This document shows, piece by piece, positions 36,501-42,721 of a DNA stretch of 64,000 bases. Below the pieces are notes generated by a model. The model was not told the origin of the DNA. It did no database searches and was given only the letters and a program-made list of their open reading frames with translations. Made by a program: the position numbers and the translations under genes. Source of the DNA: Actinomycetota bacterium (GTDB lineage Bacteria; Actinomycetota; Actinomycetes; Streptosporangiales; Streptosporangiaceae); contig PMSU01000031.1 of NCBI GenBank assembly GCA_003168255.1, forward strand, positions 45,667-109,666, in the 5' to 3' direction. Every line of letters begins with the position of its first letter. The stretch's first letter is position 1.

Positions 36501-36607
36501 AGGACGCTGTCACGCTCGGTATCCGGTATCCGGGTCACTTCCAGCCACCTCGCGGGAAATCGTCTTCTATCTCCTAGTATCCACGGATTAGCAAGGATGG
36601 CCAGCAC
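33572..36607 (-). CDS. Large LuxR-family (LAL) ATPase transcriptional regulator
   Basis: Up to 1011 residues from a GTG at 36607; an ATG at 36490 (MMLAPRFAGRERELGEL) matches the usual start of the family and would give 972. The N-terminal AAA/STAND domain has Walker A VEGEAGIGKSRL and Walker B LLVVEDAHWADD. A long alpha-helical, TPR-like middle follows (about 450-930). The C-terminal LuxR helix-turn-helix is LSPRELEVVGFLLDGRTNRQ then SLVVSTQTVASHLHSAMRKL. LAL regulators switch on when a ligand lets them bind ATP and oligomerise. It heads the minus-strand run with the three sedolisins, so control of protease secretion is the simplest inference. Confidence 0.88.
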   Translation of the reverse strand: MLAILANPWILGDRRRFPARWLEVTRIPDTERDSVLRQPMMLAPRFAGRERELGELARVLAISRATVLVEGEAGIGKSRLISEFLTSAAGREQAALVARCPPFREPHTLGPLTDALRQAVRDVGMLGLSRLAGALRPVFPEWEAALPPAPEPAEDASAVRHRLFRALAELLGCLNVTLLVVEDAHWADDATLEFLLFLASRPARLPPTSLVATYRPEDVPAGSLLPRLSRLAAGAVGLRLVLHPLDAAATAGLVSSMLGGESVSDEFATFLHQRTEGVPLAVEELVRLMGDRADVTRRDGQWRRRHLDEIVVPPTVRDAVHERAERLAADAQLMLRSVAVLADPATEATLAAVSCLPGERSHAGLCEALGSGLLVEDGHALVSFRHALAAQAIYEAIAGPDRRRLHLRAGQVLEPSSPPPARLARHFRAGGDIGRWCCYAEHAADLAVASGDEVTALTLLHDLVLHAGLPTRVVARLTKKIPFASFIGPERHRDLEHALRFLLDSQTLEPGEEADIRAQLGEVLTAMQDWEPARTELERSIPYLAHDPAQAARAMMLLAWPRGTGCPAAEHLRWLRRADKVSASLGPADRLRLLVDKASALLMLGRDAGWPEAAKIPEDASRAQARQQIARGHLNVGDQATRWGKYQEADRRLAKALDLARRHQYLRMHDVILVSRLHLDWFTGAWDGLAEQAGRLADDEDMHALARLEAATITGLLHAAAGRNCEAEERLRVSLEEAWRCGGIEYAMEPAAALARLRLADGRLDDALELVAKPAAMVAGKGIWLWATDLAPVSAGALAAAGRLSEADDLVSSFARGLRGRGAPAPVAALVACRAILAEARADYARAGALFARAAMAWQALPRPYDAMLARERQAGCLLATGLAETGLPILSEVFYSLSALGARGDAERVIRTLRQHGVDTRWPARGGRPGYGDRLSPRELEVVGFLLDGRTNRQIAESLVVSTQTVASHLHSAMRKLRVSSRTALAVSCTELGIVSRAAAGGPGSSKAVQ

Positions 36608-36739
36608 GCTCCGTCACGAGCGTGCGCTCAGCGGGCAGGGAGATGTTGGTGCCGCGGTTCGCCACGACTTACGTCGGCACCGCCGAGAAGGGGCTGGTGG
36701 CGAGAACTCAGTCGTGCAACCCTCCGCCGCGCTGACTGA

Positions 36740-37978
36740 TCAGCCGGCTTCGGTGGCTGGCGAGCGAGCGGCCTGCTGCGTCAGCCGGGCGGCGCGCAGC
36801 ACAGCCTCGGTGGCGAACCGCACGTCGGGGTCACCGAACCGGTCACCCAGTGTCCGCTCGAGCTGGCGTATCCGGTACCGCACCGTCTGCGGGTGAACAT
36901 GCAGCCGATCGGCTATCTCTGCCGCCGTGCCCCGGGTCTCCAGCCACGCGCTCAAAGTCTCGGTGAGCCGATGCCGCTGCCGCTGCGTCAGGCCGGCCAA
37001 CGGGGCGAATTGCCTGCGGGAAAGCTGATCCAGCAGCGCCTCGTCCTGCATCAGCCACAACGTGACCAGGTGGTCCTCGCAGTTTGTGACCTGGCCGTCG
37101 TCGATGATGCCGGCGGTAGCCAGCGCCAGGGCCTGCCGGGCCCAGCGAAGCGAATCGGCCGCGTCGGCCAGCGGCACGGTCAGCCCGATCGCCGCCCGGC
37201 GTCCGGTCAGCCCGGCCTCAAGTACCTCACGCCCGCAGGAGTCGAGCGGGCCAGGCAGCAGTAGATGCGGCTGGGCGCCGCTGAAATCGGCGAGTGCATC
37301 GCCGCCGGCAATGGGAGTCACGCATCCCGGGACCGCCTGCACAGCGACCAGGGTTACCTCGTCCGGTACTGCCCAGCCGATCAGGCCGGCCAGCTCAAGG
37401 ATCGCGCGGCCAGGAGCTGGCGGGCGGTCAACGATGAAGCGGAGCAGCCGCCCGCGCCATTCTTCCTGCCAGTCGGCGGAACGAGCCTTCGCCTCCTGGT
37501 AGCCCTCCAGCGACAGCGAGGCGAGCTCGTCCATGTAGGCGAGCATGACGTCGGCGAGCTGTGACATGACCGCGGACGGGAGGTCATCGCGCAGACCTAG
37601 CTCCATGACCCGGCGCCATGCGACGTGTACACCGATCCGGTATGCGGCCTGCAGGTTGTCCAGGCTCCTGCCCTCCTGCGCCTCGTACCTGCCGAGCCTG
37701 CGGCAGACGTCGTCGCGGTGCTTGTGCGGAGCGGCCGGGTCGGCCACGGCATCGAAAAACGACGTGAGTGCCTGCTCCACACCTGCCCTCAGCGCCTGGC
37801 CATAGGGTCCTTCCTCCGGGCGCGCGTACTCGGGGATCTTGTCGCGGATCTCCGTGATGATCTCGCTGGCCAGGCTCGGCAGCTCGGACCGCATGATCGC
37901 GGCGAGCTGGACAGGAAGCGCGGCCGGCGGCCGGCCGCCGATGCCCGGTTCTAGCGTCCTCGGGTGCTGATCCCGCAC
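36740..37978 (-). CDS. PucR/CdaR-type transcriptional regulator
   Basis: The conserved protein begins shortly before LPVQLAAIMRSELPSLASEI; the GTG at 37978 gives 412 residues. The frame is open to 38182, but that part lacks family character. The N-terminal all-helical RsbRD-like sensor (EIITEIRDKIPEYAR, DNLQAAYRIGVHVAWRRVM) is followed by a diverged GGDEF-like middle and the C-terminal PucR helix-turn-helix (TRGTAAEIADRLHVHPQTVR then YRIRQLERTLG). Such regulators answer to metabolic ligands or membrane signals. It is divergent from the four-gene secreted-protein array, with palindromes in the shared 387-bp region. Confidence 0.82.
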   Translation of the reverse strand: MRDQHPRTLEPGIGGRPPAALPVQLAAIMRSELPSLASEIITEIRDKIPEYARPEEGPYGQALRAGVEQALTSFFDAVADPAAPHKHRDDVCRRLGRYEAQEGRSLDNLQAAYRIGVHVAWRRVMELGLRDDLPSAVMSQLADVMLAYMDELASLSLEGYQEAKARSADWQEEWRGRLLRFIVDRPPAPGRAILELAGLIGWAVPDEVTLVAVQAVPGCVTPIAGGDALADFSGAQPHLLLPGPLDSCGREVLEAGLTGRRAAIGLTVPLADAADSLRWARQALALATAGIIDDGQVTNCEDHLVTLWLMQDEALLDQLSRRQFAPLAGLTQRQRHRLTETLSAWLETRGTAAEIADRLHVHPQTVRYRIRQLERTLGDRFGDPDVRFATEAVLRAARLTQQAARSPATEAG

Positions 37979-38232
37979 GCTTCCGACGGTAACGCGCGGA
38001 TGGACACGCCAGAGGCATGAAACAGGTAACTGTTCAGCACCATATGGTCGAAGAATGACGTTATGTGCCTGTGTGGTCACTTTGAGTTCATGATTCGTCT
38101 CGGTGCGGGACGGCCGACCGAGATGCTCAACTTCTGATAACAGACGGGTGGCCACTCGCTGCGGTAGTGACAAACGCCCCAACAGATCTGCGGAACTCGC
38201 GCGGATCCTGACACCGGCCCCTTGCGCGGAAT

Positions 38233-38261
38233 GTTACGGCGAAGTAACGTACTCGCGAGTA
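38233..38261. promoter_or_regulatory. Palindromes in the PucR/secreted-protein divergent region
   Basis: Two symmetrical sites lie side by side: GTTAC-n6-GTAAC (38233-38248) and the perfect 12-base palindrome TACTCGCGAGTA (38250-38261), about 105 bp before the first secreted paralogue. They are plausible operators for the divergent PucR regulator. The rest of 37979-38365 shows no gene. Confidence 0.45.
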
Positions 38262-38365
38262 GGCAAAACAGCAAGACCCGGACATTTCACCCGGTTCAGG
38301 CGGATCTACAGTCGCCAAGCCGGGGTCCCCACGGTGCCACACATCCATCAGGAGGATCGGGCAAA

Positions 38366-38998
38366 ATGCGCAAACCCGTAAGCGCAACTCTATTAATGCT
38401 CGCGTCAGCTGCCCTGGCGATTGGCCTCAGTGCCACGTCGGCTTCCGCGGTCACCGCTAAGACCTGGACCGTCAGCCCGGGCGGGTCCGTCACGGGGAGT
38501 GCCGGCAAGACGACGGTGAAGGACACGACGTCTGGGACCACCGTCAGCTGCTCGTCCTCGAGCCTGACCGGTTCGCTCAAGTCGGGCAGCGGACATAAGG
38601 GGGCTGGTCTCGGCACCGTCACGTCGCTCGACTTCAACAACTGCACCGTGCTGGGCCAGACCCTCTCGTTGTCGTCCGGAACCGTGTCGTGGGCGCTGAA
38701 CGCCAAGTCCTACAGCAAGACCAAGGGCGTGACGACCGGGACGATCAGCGGCATCCACTTCTCGATATCCAGCAGCATCTGTAGCGCAGTGATTGACGGG
38801 ACCAGCGGCACCGCGGACAACGGCCAGGTCAAGATCACGTACACCAACAGCACCCACAAGCTGAAGATCCTTCCCACCGGCGGCAACCTGCACGTGTACG
38901 ACGTCAGCGGCTGCCTCGGCCTCATCAACAACGGGGACGCCGGGACGGTCACCAGCACCTACACGGTGGCGCCGGCCCAGACCATCACCGAGTCCTGA
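38366..38998 (+). CDS. Secreted four-cysteine protein, tandem paralogue 1
   Basis: The ATG at 38366 follows AGGAGG at a normal distance; 210 residues. Signal peptide about 1-28 (LLMLASAALAIGLSATSASA). The mature part starts TAKTWTVSPGGSVTGSAGKT, then DTTSGTTVSC, LDFNNCTVLG, TTGTISGIHFSI, a Cys in SSICSAVIDGTSG, ADNGQV, the segment PTGGNLHVYDVSGCLGL and a TYTVAPAQTITES end. Four Cys at positions shared by all four paralogues suggest two disulfides. The repeated beta-strand-like pattern suggests an all-beta domain. No function is known to me. First of four consecutive same-strand copies spaced 140-160 bp apart. Confidence 0.8.
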   Translation: MRKPVSATLLMLASAALAIGLSATSASAVTAKTWTVSPGGSVTGSAGKTTVKDTTSGTTVSCSSSSLTGSLKSGSGHKGAGLGTVTSLDFNNCTVLGQTLSLSSGTVSWALNAKSYSKTKGVTTGTISGIHFSISSSICSAVIDGTSGTADNGQVKITYTNSTHKLKILPTGGNLHVYDVSGCLGLINNGDAGTVTSTYTVAPAQTITES

Positions 38999-39151
38999 CC
39001 GCGATCACTCGCTGTCTGACGGGAGCAGGAGTGAAGACGTCTAACATCCGGCGCCGGAGATTCTGGAGCGGGGAAGGGAGCCGACGCCTGTAGTTCACGG
39101 ATCTCAACCACATGAGCGAACACAAAACCAATCTGTGAGGAAAAGGATCAA

Positions 39152-39784
39152 ATGCACAAACGCATAAGCGCCCTGGTTCTTAGCGGGGCCGCAGTAGCTC
39201 TGACACTCGGCCTGAGTGTCACCTCGGCCTCCGCGACCACCGCCAAGACCTGGACGGTGACGCCCGGCGGAAACATCACCGGAACGTCGGGCACGACAAC
39301 GCTGAAAGACACCACCACCGGTAATTCACTCACCTGCAAGTCCTCATCGACTTCCGCCACGCTCAAGTCGGGCAGCGGGCTGAGCGGCACCGGCCTCGGA
39401 TCCGTCACAGCGCTCTCCTTCAAGACCTGCACGGGGCCGCTGAGCCTGACCTTCACGGTGTCGGTCGGCAACCTGCCGTACGTCCTGAGTGCCACGAAAT
39501 ACAAGTCGGGCGTGACGACCGGGACGATCTCTGGCATCCACGCCACCCTGTCGGGCAGCGACTGCAGCGCGGTCGTGGACGGCGCCACAAGCGGCACCGC
39601 GGACAACGGCAAGGTCACGGTCACCTACACCAACAGCACCGGCAAGCTGAAGGTTCTCACTACAGGTGGCACCCTGCACATCTATGACGTCAGCGGCTGC
39701 CTCGGCCTCCTCAACAACGGCGACGTCTCGACGTTCTCCGGCAGCTACACGGTGAAGCCTAAGCAGACCATCACCGAGTCCTGA
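39152..39784 (+). CDS. Secreted four-cysteine protein, tandem paralogue 2
   Basis: 210 residues from the ATG at 39152 (AGGAAAAGG upstream). Signal peptide (VLSGAAVALTLGLSVTSASA), then TAKTWTVTPGGNITGTSGTT, LTCKSS, FKTCTGPLSLTF, SGVTTGTISGIHATLSGSDC, TADNGKVTVTYTNSTGKLKV and TTGGTLHIYDVSGCLGLLNN. It keeps the four Cys and the TITES end of copy 1. A strong GC hairpin follows. Codon use and GC content match the neighbours, so duplication was local rather than recent import. Confidence 0.8.
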   Translation: MHKRISALVLSGAAVALTLGLSVTSASATTAKTWTVTPGGNITGTSGTTTLKDTTTGNSLTCKSSSTSATLKSGSGLSGTGLGSVTALSFKTCTGPLSLTFTVSVGNLPYVLSATKYKSGVTTGTISGIHATLSGSDCSAVVDGATSGTADNGKVTVTYTNSTGKLKVLTTGGTLHIYDVSGCLGLLNNGDVSTFSGSYTVKPKQTITES

Positions 39785-39837
39785 CCGCGATTACCAGCCC
39801 CTTACCGGGGCAGGATCGATGACGTCTGATCATCCAG

Positions 39838-39866
39838 CCGCCCCGGGCCATCAAGGCCCGGGGCGG
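39838..39866 (+). terminator. Hairpin after paralogue 2
   Basis: CCGCCCCGGGCC - ATCAA - GGCCCGGGGCGG forms a perfect 12-bp stem with a five-base loop. The T tract is weak. The copies are probably separate transcripts or partly terminated. Confidence 0.7.
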
Positions 39867-39943
39867 TCGGGGCTCCGGCTGAATGCCAGGGGGATGTGAT
39901 CGGCAGGGCGTCATATCTCAATCACACAGAGGAGTTGATCATC

Positions 39944-40564
39944 ATGTGGAAACGCCCGGGCAGCGCATTCGCCATTGCCGCCGCGGCCGTCCTGACTATC
40001 GGCCTCGGCACGACGCAGGCGCTCGCGGCAACATGGACCGTCAGTCCTGGTGGAAAGATCACTGGGAAAGCCGGCACGACTACGCTGAAAGACACCACAA
40101 GCGGCAATTCGCTCACCTGCAAGTCCTCGAAGGCGGGGGGTACTGCCAAGTCGGGTAGCGGGCTGTCCGGAACAGACCTCGCGTCGATCACGACATCGAC
40201 TTTCAGCAACTGCACCGGCCCGCTGAGCCTGGTCTTCACGGTTAAGACCAGCGATCTGCCGTGGGCTCTGAACGCCATCTCCTACAAGTCGGGCGTGACG
40301 AAGGGGACGCTCACCGGTATCCACGCCACCCTGACGGGCAGCGACTGCAGCGCAACGGTCGATGGGACAAGCGCCACGGCCGACAACGGCCAGGTGGACG
40401 GCACCTACACCAACAAGACCCACAAGCTCAAGATCCTCACGACAGGAGGCAACCTGCACGTCTACAACGTCAGCGGCTGCCTCGGTCTCCTCAACAACGG
40501 CGACACCACAACGTTCTCCGGCAGCTACACAATTACCCCCGCGCAAACCATCTCGAGCCCATGA
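39944..40564 (+). CDS. Secreted four-cysteine protein, tandem paralogue 3
   Basis: 206 residues from the ATG at 39944, with AGAGGAG upstream. The signal peptide differs from copies 1 and 2 (MWKRPGSAFAIAAAAVLTIG) and resembles copy 4, so 3 and 4 are the closer pair there. The mature region has ATWTVSPGGKITGKAG, LTCKSS, FSNCTGPLSLVFTVKT, SGVTKGTLTGIHATLTGSDC, TADNGQVDGTYTNKTHKL and TGGNLHVYNVSGCLGLLNN. The conserved Asp before VSGC is Asn here. The protein ends PAQTISSP. Confidence 0.8.
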   Translation: MWKRPGSAFAIAAAAVLTIGLGTTQALAATWTVSPGGKITGKAGTTTLKDTTSGNSLTCKSSKAGGTAKSGSGLSGTDLASITTSTFSNCTGPLSLVFTVKTSDLPWALNAISYKSGVTKGTLTGIHATLTGSDCSATVDGTSATADNGQVDGTYTNKTHKLKILTTGGNLHVYNVSGCLGLLNNGDTTTFSGSYTITPAQTISSP

Positions 40565-40586
40565 GCTGACTTCGACGCAGCTACCG

Positions 40587-40617
40587 GACCGCCCCGGGCC
40601 GCAAGACCGGGGCGGTC
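40587..40617 (+). terminator. Hairpin after paralogue 3
   Basis: GACCGCCCCGG and CCGGGGCGGTC arms enclose a nine-base loop. It is near-identical in stem sequence to the hairpin after paralogue 2, as expected if the intergenic DNA was duplicated with the genes. Confidence 0.7.
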
Positions 40618-40705
40618 CCGGGCAGCAGCACAGCAGGATAGGCCTGGGTACGGCGCCAAAAGTCAGGTGCCGGACGCATCAATCGACACAAGGAAGTCGA
40701 TCATT

Positions 40706-41374
40706 ATGTGGAAACACCCAGGAATCGCTCTCCTCGCCACCGCGGCAGCCGCCCTGACCATCGGCCTCGGCGCAAGCCGGGCCCTCGCGGCGACCACCTG
40801 GACCGTCACACCGGGGGGTAACGTCACGGCAACATCAGCTGGTCAGATGATCCTAGTAGACACGACAGCCAACCAATTTCTTCCCGAGTGCAAGCCCACG
40901 TCCCTGAAAGCGACCTTCAAGAATGGCGGCGGGCAGTCCGGCGCTGGCATCGGCTCCATAACTTCAGCCACATTCAGCAACTGCGTATGGGTACTAAGTT
41001 ATACGTTTACCCTCACCTCTAGCGGGCTCCCATGGCAGCTGAATGTCCGGCAGTACGATCCCAGCACCGGCGTGACGACCGGGACTATCACCGGCATTCA
41101 CATCACCATCGCCGGATCTGACTGCGGCGCGGTAGTTGACGGGACTGGGGCTAACGCGGATAACGGCCAGGTAGACGTCACTTACACCAACAGCACCCAC
41201 AAACTCAAGATGCTCACTACGGGCGGCAACCTGCACTACTACGACGTCATCGGATGTCTCAGCCTCGTCAACAGCGGTGACGCTGCCGAGATCGCGGCAA
41301 TCTCCAAAGGCACCGGCAAACTATCAGCTCTCACATATACCGTGAGCCCCGCCCAGACCATCACCAAGCCGTGA
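40706..41374 (+). CDS. Secreted four-cysteine protein, tandem paralogue 4
   Basis: 222 residues from the ATG at 40706 (AAGGAAG upstream). Signal peptide MWKHPGIALLATAAAALTIG. It is the most diverged copy: the first Cys is in LPECKPTSL, the second in FSNCVWVLSYTFTLTSSG, the third in AGSDCGAVVDGTGANADNGQ, the fourth in YYDVIGCLSLVNSG. An insertion of about 13 residues near the end (AAEIAAISKGTGKLSA) interrupts the loop before YTVSPAQTITKP. All four Cys are kept, so the fold is probably kept. Confidence 0.78.
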   Translation: MWKHPGIALLATAAAALTIGLGASRALAATTWTVTPGGNVTATSAGQMILVDTTANQFLPECKPTSLKATFKNGGGQSGAGIGSITSATFSNCVWVLSYTFTLTSSGLPWQLNVRQYDPSTGVTTGTITGIHITIAGSDCGAVVDGTGANADNGQVDVTYTNSTHKLKMLTTGGNLHYYDVIGCLSLVNSGDAAEIAAISKGTGKLSALTYTVSPAQTITKP

Positions 41375-41394
41375 GCTGAGAAATCCCGCTAGCG

Positions 41395-41455
41395 GGAGGC
41401 AACTTGCCCTACTACGCGGTAACATGCACTACTACAACGTCAGCGACGGCCCCGG
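41395..41455 (+). pseudogene. Remnant of a further paralogue copy
   Basis: Right after copy 4, GGAGGCAACTTGCCCTACTA and GGTAACATGCACTACTACAA with following GTCAGCG resemble the GGNLHYYDVSG-coding stretch of the paralogues, twice in 60 bp and in broken frame. Nothing else of a gene is left. Confidence 0.5.
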
Positions 41456-41537
41456 GACTCGTTCAAATCAACTGCACGCCTCCCCGCAGTTGAATTCTCC
41501 GCCGCCCAATGAATGCCACAGAATAGGGAGACTTCAT

Positions 41538-42176
41538 ATGATCCGACTGATCCGATCGTCCGGACTCCGCAGGACGGCGGCAGTAGCCACGGCCGGGCTG
41601 CTGGCCATCTCCGGGGTCGTCGCAAGCGCCAGTGCCGCGTCCGCGGATACGACGCTCAAGGTGACGTACCCGGTGACGGGAAGTACCTTCATCAAGGCAG
41701 CGAACTTCACCCTCGCCGTCGGCCCGGGCAAGCTCGCCTCGAAGGTTGACCTGACGACGAACACGCTCACCGCGAACCTGAAGTTGCCTGACGCCACCGG
41801 ATCGTTCAATGACCTCGGACTCGTCCCGGTCACCGCTACCACCCAGTTCATCAATGACGGCCCGACGACCGGGACGATCGATCCCACCACCGGTGCCGTT
41901 GAGACCACATCTCAGATCACGCTCAGGCTGGTCGACCTGACGGTGGGCGGAATCGACCTCCCGGTCGGCAACTCCTGCGAGACTTCCACCCCGGCCACGG
42001 TCCAGGTGACGAGCGAGGCCGGCTTCAGCGTCATAACGGGCGGCAGCCTGTCGGGAACTTACACGATCCCGGACTTCGCCAACTGCGAACTGGCGACACT
42101 CCTGATTAACCTCACGATCCCTGGGTCGGGGAACACCATCACCCTCACGCTCGGCAAGGCCAAGCTGCACCACTAA
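41538..42176 (+). CDS. Secreted protein related to the C-terminal domain of the 42722 gene
   Basis: The ATG at 41538 (AGGGAG upstream) gives 212 residues with a clear signal peptide (AAVATAGLLAISGVVASASA, cut near SADTT). The mature protein is Thr/Val/Leu-rich. Two Cys flank a conserved module: LPVGNSCETSTPATVQV then TGGSLSGTYTIPDFANC. The same module occurs in the next gene (LNVGSDCHTQTP then TGGVIAGTATIPPFTGC), and the spacing resembles the second Cys pair of the four paralogues. It ends in a short TLTLGKAKLHH tail. Function unknown. A strong terminator hairpin follows. Confidence 0.78.
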   Translation: MIRLIRSSGLRRTAAVATAGLLAISGVVASASAASADTTLKVTYPVTGSTFIKAANFTLAVGPGKLASKVDLTTNTLTANLKLPDATGSFNDLGLVPVTATTQFINDGPTTGTIDPTTGAVETTSQITLRLVDLTVGGIDLPVGNSCETSTPATVQVTSEAGFSVITGGSLSGTYTIPDFANCELATLLINLTIPGSGNTITLTLGKAKLHH

Positions 42177-42204
42177 GGCCGTGTCGGCATAGGGCAAGGC
42201 TGCG

Positions 42205-42247
42205 CCATGGGTGCGGAGCGGTACCCCACGTTGCTCCGCACCCATGG
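42205..42247 (+). terminator. Strong hairpin terminator after the secreted-protein array
   Basis: The arms CCATGGGTGCGGAGC and GCTCCGCACCCATGG form a perfect 15-bp stem around a 13-base loop, followed by CCATTTTCC. It separates the secreted-protein cluster from the mce side. Confidence 0.8.
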
Positions 42248-42300
42248 CCATTTTCCTATCGGGTTGGTTTTTTTTCGACGGTTCGAGATATAGCGCGAGT

Positions 42301-42328
42301 GCCGTCTTATCATCAATTGATAATCGGC
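42301..42328. promoter_or_regulatory. A/T-rich palindrome in the 545-bp gap before the mce region
   Basis: GCCG-TC-TTATCA-TCAAT-TGATAA-T-CGGC is an extended inverted repeat with lower GC content than its surroundings. The gap 42177-42721 otherwise shows the terminator at 42205-42247 and no convincing gene; frames across it lack ribosome sites and family features. Confidence 0.4.
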
Positions 42329-42721
42329 CCTCGCCAGACTGTCATCATCTGACGAGAACCCGCTGGCAGGGCGCCCCTCGACATGTCTCCTTGACTCCGA
42401 TATCACCCACAATTAACATACTGGCCAGTAACGACAGCGGAATCCGCAGGCTCGCCTGGGCTCTGATTACAAGGCCGCTGGTGACGTGCGGGATGTCAGC
42501 AGCGGGGCATACCGCTAGTTTCTTCACGTGTGTTCGGCTACCTTGGCTCCACCCCACTTGGTCGGCGGCCACGGTACGGACGGATGCAGGTTCTTTGGAC
42601 ATGACTGAAGGCGGGGGTCCCATCAGCAGCCTGGTGACGCGAGTGCTCACGCACTGCGGGCAGTCATGAAGCCGACAGGCCTCGTCCCCCTGTCAGGAGA
42701 CACGCAGGCAGGCAGCCCCGG

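Noticed and set aside
41387..41400. TCCCGCTAGCGGGA palindrome after paralogue 4 as a terminator
   Set aside because: Loopless 14-base palindrome without a T tract; too short to call beside the strong hairpin at 42205-42247.
42211..42669. Possible 152-residue gene in the 545-bp gap
   Set aside because: It begins inside the terminator hairpin, lacks a ribosome site and shows no conserved pattern; the opposite strand frame is no better.
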